NCBI RefSeq assembly: GCF_029212575.1
Contig: NZ_JARGPK010000093.1
Span: forward strand, 1-43,797
DNA length: 43,797 nucleotides
From: Antarcticimicrobium sp.
Lineage (GTDB): Bacteria > Pseudomonadota > Alphaproteobacteria > Rhodobacterales > Rhodobacteraceae
Direction: 5' to 3'
A program made the translations under genes and the position numbers. Positions 40,546-43,797 of the stretch are shown here, in pieces. Below the pieces are notes generated by a model. That model was not told where the DNA came from. It worked only from the letters and a program-made list of their open reading frames with translations, and searched no databases. Each line of letters starts with the position of its first letter. The first letter of the stretch is position 1.

Positions 40546-41547
40546 TCAGGCCGGGGGCGGCGCGGCCTTGCGCAACAGCTGCGTGACGTGATCCGCCTCT
40601 TCGACCTGCAGCCGGACCGGCAGGGTAATGACCTTGAGACGAAACTCGGCGGGCAGGCGCACGGCATCCTTTTCCGTCGTGACCAGCTGCGCGCCGAGCG
40701 CCTGCGCCTCGGCCTCCAGCCGGGTCATCAGCGCGGTTGACAGCGGCTGATGATCGTCCAACGGTTCGGCCCTGCGCAGATCGGCGCCAAGTCGGCGCAG
40801 GGTGGCAAAGAACTTATCCGGGTGCCCGATCCCGGCAAAGGCCAGTACCGGCGCATCGGACCAGTCCATCCCGGTCTGCAGCGGCGCCAACTCGGCCCGG
40901 GCGCGCGGCAGGGCAATCTTGGCGCCCCAGAGCTTATCGAATTGCGCCTGCGCCTCCGGCCCGCCGACGGAAAGCACCAGATCGGCGCGCTTCAGGCCGG
41001 TGTCGACGGGTTCGCGCAGTGGCCCGGCGGGCAGGCATCGACCGTTGCCGAATCCCTGCGCGGCATCGACCACGACGATCGAGAGATCCTTTTGCACGGA
41101 AGGGTTCTGGAACCCGTCGTCCAGCACGATCACGCTGGCCCCCGCCTCGGCGGCCTTGCGGGCACCGGCGGCGCGGTCCCTGGCGACCCAGACCTCGGCG
41201 AAGGCGGCGAGCAGAAGCGGCTCGTCCCCGGTCTGGGCGGCGCGGTGGCGGGCAGGATCGACCCGAACCGGACCGGGGAGCGTTCCGCCATAGCCGCGGG
41301 TGACCACGTGGGGCTCGTGCCCGGCGGCGCGCAGGGTCTCGACCACCCAGATTACCGTCGGCGTCTTTCCGGTCCCTCCGGCATTGAGGTTGCCGACACA
41401 GATCACCGGCACGCCGGCGGCAATGCCCGGTCCGCGGGCCACCCTCCGGGCGGTGGCGCGGGCATAGAGCGCGCCCAGCGGCGCAAAAAATCGCGCCCGC
41501 CAGCCGGGGCGGTCGGGCGAACGATTCCAGAACTCAGGCGCGCGCAT
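40546..41547 (-). CDS. lpxK: Tetraacyldisaccharide 4'-kinase LpxK
   Basis: A 333-aa inner-membrane-associated kinase that phosphorylates the 4' position of the lipid A precursor. The N-terminal hydrophobic helix includes F-F-A-P-L-G-A-L-Y. The unusual Walker A is [11 protein letters not shown] (52-62). L-D-D-G-F-Q-N carries the conserved acidic pair, and the C-terminal [10 protein letters not shown] motif is present. It overlaps the upstream glycosyltransferase by 14 bp. Confidence 0.95.
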   Translation of the reverse strand: MRAPEFWNRSPDRPGWRARFFAPLGALYARATARRVARGPGIAAGVPVICVGNLNAGGTGKTPTVIWVVETLRAAGHEPHVVTRGYGGTLPGPVRVDPARHRAAQTGDEPLLLAAFAEVWVARDRAAGARKAAEAGASVIVLDDGFQNPSVQKDLSIVVVDAAQGFGNGRCLPAGPLREPVDTGLKRADLVLSVGGPEAQAQFDKLWGAKIALPRARAELAPLQTGMDWSDAPVLAFAGIGHPDKFFATLRRLGADLRRAEPLDDHQPLSTALMTRLEAEAQALGAQLVTTEKDAVRLPAEFRLKVITLPVRLQVEEADHVTQLLRKAAPPPA

Positions 41548-42763
41548 GTCGGGCCTCCGAAAGGTCCAGCCGATCCTGGATCAGGTCGACCAGATGATCG
41601 GTGAGCGCGGCGCTTTCGGTGATCGCATCCCATCCGGCCAGGGCCATCGCCGCCGCGTGATCCGGCGAGGAAAGCTGCATCACCGCTTGGGCCAGGCTTT
41701 CGGCGTCGCGGACGGGCTGCGCGGCCTTGATCCGCTGCAACCGGTCATAGGCCTCCACATGGGCCGAGACGTTCGGCCCGAACAGCACCGCCGAGCCAAG
41801 CGCGGTGGCCGCGAAGGGGCCCCGCCCGGTCGTGCCGGGGGTCAGCGAACTGGCCATGAAGGTCACCGGCGCCATCCGGTACCACAGCCCGAGATCGGCG
41901 CTGTCGTCACAGATCAGAACCTGCGTTTCCTCGCCGATCGAATCGCCGCCGTGCCAGTCGGCATGGCGCAGCCCGGCGGTGGTGATCGCCTCGACCAGCC
42001 TGCCGGTCTGGCCCGGGTCCGCCGGAACCGCGATCAGCAGCAGCCGGTGTTGCAGCCGCAGCGCATCCCGGTGGGCGGAGAGGACCGGCGCAAACTCTTC
42101 AGGCTGCAAATAGGCGGCCAGCCAGAGCGGTCGGCCCGACAGCGCCTGTATCGCCGCGGTCAAGGCGGTATCCGGGCAGGACGGCGGGCTGACCCCCATG
42201 ACCAGACGCGATTGCACCTCGACCTTGTCCCCGGGCAGGCCCAGCCGCGCCAGATGGGCGGCGGCGGCGTCGGTCGCGGTCAGGATTGTCTCGAATCGGC
42301 CGAGGCAGGGGCGCGTCACATCGGTGAGCCATCCCGCGCTGCGCCGCGGCAGGTCCTCGATGGTCAGATCGGCCAGGATCATCGGGATGCCCAGATCCGC
42401 GCTCTGGCAGATCAGGTTCGGCATCAGGTCGCCACCCGTCCACAGGCAGAGATCGGGCCGCCAATGATCGAGAAATCCGCGCGTGGCCTGCGGGTGGTCC
42501 GACAGCATGGGTATCGGGGCCGGAATGTGTCGCGCCCCGCCCGAGACCGGGACCGAGGCATTCACGGTGATCAGCAGGTTGTCCCCGGGGCTCTGGGCCT
42601 GCAACCGGACCCCGAGATCGCGGAGCGCCGAGTACCGTTCCGGGCTGGTGGCGTGCATCCATACCAGGCGGCCACGCGGTCGCGGCGGCGGAACCTCCTG
42701 CGGCGGCAGGGCCGACCGCCAGGACAGGGCACGATAGGTCGCGAGTCCCAGCGAAAGACGCAT
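41534..42763 (-). CDS. divergent Kdo-transferase (WaaA) family glycosyltransferase
   Basis: A 409-aa protein with the WaaA fold signature: N-terminal domain (about 30-200) with T-G-G-D-L-M-P-N-L, then a GT-B C-terminal domain with A-A-Y-L-Q-P-E-E-F and [10 protein letters not shown]. Key motifs differ from the standard enzyme. The usual H-x-x-S-x-G-E near the start is H-A-T-S-P-E-R (37-43), and the usual N-P-L-E-P near the end is G-R-G-P-F-A-A-T (313-320). It may be a specialised paralogue rather than the housekeeping Kdo transferase. The ATG at 42763 follows the DUF4170 gene by 4 bp. Longer frames upstream cross that gene. Confidence 0.8.
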   Translation of the reverse strand: MRLSLGLATYRALSWRSALPPQEVPPPRPRGRLVWMHATSPERYSALRDLGVRLQAQSPGDNLLITVNASVPVSGGARHIPAPIPMLSDHPQATRGFLDHWRPDLCLWTGGDLMPNLICQSADLGIPMILADLTIEDLPRRSAGWLTDVTRPCLGRFETILTATDAAAAHLARLGLPGDKVEVQSRLVMGVSPPSCPDTALTAAIQALSGRPLWLAAYLQPEEFAPVLSAHRDALRLQHRLLLIAVPADPGQTGRLVEAITTAGLRHADWHGGDSIGEETQVLICDDSADLGLWYRMAPVTFMASSLTPGTTGRGPFAATALGSAVLFGPNVSAHVEAYDRLQRIKAAQPVRDAESLAQAVMQLSSPDHAAAMALAGWDAITESAALTDHLVDLIQDRLDLSEARHARA

Positions 42764-42767
42764 GGCG

Positions 42768-43010
42768 TCAGCCCAGTTCCTCGGTCGAGGAGGCTTCCTG
42801 TTCCTCGTCGCGCAACCGGTGGATATGGGCGATGAAATACCGCATGTGGGCGTCGTCCACGGTGCGCTGCGCCTCGGCTTTCCAGGCGGCATAGGCCGAC
42901 TCGTAGTCAGGAAACATGCCGACGATATGGATGTCATCCATATCCTTGAACGCGCTCTTCGACGGATCGACCAACTCGCCGCCGAAAACCAGGTGAAGTC
43001 GTTGGGCCAT
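42768..43010 (-). CDS. DUF4170 family small protein
   Basis: An 80-aa soluble protein. The sequence L-V-F-G-G-E-L-V-D-P ... F-K-D-M-D-D-I-H-I-V-G-M-F-P-D-Y ... A-W-K-A-E-A-Q-R-T-V-D-D-A-H-M-R-Y-F-I matches the DUF4170 family, which is common in alphaproteobacteria and often beside lipid A genes. Function unknown. It is placed in one block with the glycosyltransferase and lpxK. Confidence 0.88.
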   Translation of the reverse strand: MAQRLHLVFGGELVDPSKSAFKDMDDIHIVGMFPDYESAYAAWKAEAQRTVDDAHMRYFIAHIHRLRDEEQEASSTEELG

Positions 43011-43101
43011 GTCGGATCCTTTCCGAATTGGGTCAGCATTGCGGGCGCCCGTTTCGCCGGCACCCTACGCCTTGGCCGTGCCGCGTCAAGGCAGGGTGGT
43101 T

Positions 43102-43797
43102 TCAGGCCGGGGCGATGTCGGGATCCTGCGGGGCAAGCGCCGCGCTCAGCCGTGCGTGCAGCGGCGCGCCGGCCGCGATCACCCCGTTGACCTGTGGGTG
43201 CGGGTTGTTGAAGCGCAGCGTCCCGCCGCGCCGGTCGGTACAGACCGCGCCGGCCTCCTGCAGGATCAGGTCGCCCGCGGCGATGTCCCATTCCCAGCTC
43301 GGGCGCAGCGTCATCATGCCGTCGAAGCGGCCCTGCGCCACCAGCGCCATGCGGTAGGCCAGCGAGGGGCGGTAGGCGCGGCGAAACCCGGGCACGGCCC
43401 CGGCGCGCCAGTGTTCCGGTTCCAGGTTGGGGCGGGCCGCGAGGATTTCGGCGCTGCCCATGTCGCGTGCCGAGCTGGCATTGATCGCGGCGCCATTGAG
43501 CTGCGCCCCGGTTCCCCGCGCCGCGCTGTAGAGCAGATCGCGCATCGGCAGGTAGATCACGGCGGCTGTCACCACCCCACGCTCGGCGATGGCCAGGGCA
43601 TGCGCCCAGGTGGTTTCGCCGGCGGCAAAGCTGCGGGTGCCGTCGATCGGATCGATGATGAAGACACGCTCGCGCCCCAGCCGGTCGCTGCCGTCCTCGC
43701 TCTCCTCCGACAGCCAGCCGTAATCGGGGCGGGCGCTGCGCAGGCGGTCCTCCAGCATGTCGTTTACGGCGATGTCGGCCTCGGTCACCGGCCCGGC
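43102..43797 (-). CDS. inositol monophosphatase family protein (partial at window end)
   Basis: The visible 230 or so residues belong to the Mg-dependent IMPase/CysQ phosphatase superfamily. Seen are the second half of the P-V-T-E-A-D motif, L-S-E-E-S, the metal-binding D-P-I-D-G-T, and the late W-E-W-D-I-A-A-G-D. The N-terminus lies beyond the window, and the GTG at 43788 is the valine of P-V-T-E-A-D, not the start. The substrate may be 3'(2')-phosphoadenosine phosphate (CysQ) or an inositol phosphate. It leads the lipid A gene group with a 91-bp gap to DUF4170. Confidence 0.88.
   Translation of the reverse strand, partial: AGPVTEADIAVNDMLEDRLRSARPDYGWLSEESEDGSDRLGRERVFIIDPIDGTRSFAAGETTWAHALAIAERGVVTAAVIYLPMRDLLYSAARGTGAQLNGAAINASSARDMGSAEILAARPNLEPEHWRAGAVPGFRRAYRPSLAYRMALVAQGRFDGMMTLRPSWEWDIAAGDLILQEAGAVCTDRRGGTLRFNNPHPQVNGVIAAGAPLHARLSAALAPQDPDIAPA

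Overview
This GC-rich window carries a nearly complete nitrite-to-dinitrogen denitrification cluster, followed by ordinary chromosomal genes. The gene content points to an alphaproteobacterium of the Rhodobacterales (Roseobacter/Paracoccus-like): nirI beside a cd1-type nirS, a fused nirDL, norEF, nosX, a CcrM-type GANTC methyltransferase, DUF4170 beside lpxK, and many short ATGA-type gene overlaps. Genus and species are not assigned.

Region 1 (1-9250, mostly minus strand): a tRNA-Arg(CCT), then nosXLYFDZR preceded by a small cysteine-rich DUF2946-like gene. Reading from the promoter the order is DUF2946-like, nosR, nosZ, nosD, nosF, nosY, nosL, nosX. Region 2 (9250-11075, plus strand): a Dnr/NnrR-type Crp/Fnr regulator without Fe-S cysteines, then a DUF4202 gene. 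Region 3 (11063-16535, minus strand): the NO reductase operon norCBQDEF. Region 4 (16637-27901): nirI on the minus strand, divergent from nirS-nirE-nirC-nirF-nirDL-nirG-nirH-nirJ-nirN and a small two-helix membrane protein on the plus strand. Three 14-bp FNR/Dnr-type palindromes lie upstream of the nos operon, of norC, and between nirI and nirS. The regulator keeps the E-x-x-S-R recognition residues expected for such sites. The set forms one NO/oxygen-responsive unit: nitrite is reduced to NO by NirS, NO to N2O by NorCB, and N2O to N2 by NosZ. It includes its own heme d1 synthesis, copper-centre assembly and flavinylation genes. No nitrate reductase is in the window.

Region 5 (27959-37000): pepT; a small secreted protein and a membrane-anchored winged-helix protein; a His/Pro/Gln-rich secreted protein with a strong terminator; a SulP transporter without STAS domain; rnhB; ccrM with three GANTC sites in its upstream region; a membrane class III adenylate cyclase; alkB. 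Region 6 (37061-43797): mutY, a DUF721/DciA-like protein, a DsbA-type oxidoreductase, a CaiB/BaiF CoA-transferase, lpxK, a divergent Kdo-transferase-family protein, a DUF4170 protein, and an inositol-monophosphatase-family gene cut by the window end.

The best candidates for something undescribed are these: the cysteine-rich protein heading the nos operon; DUF4202 paired with the denitrification regulator; the NirI flavinylation motif changed from SGAT to SRAT; a repeat-like sequence read in frame at the start of nirN; the C-terminal, membrane-anchored winged helix; and the Kdo-transferase relative with altered catalytic motifs.
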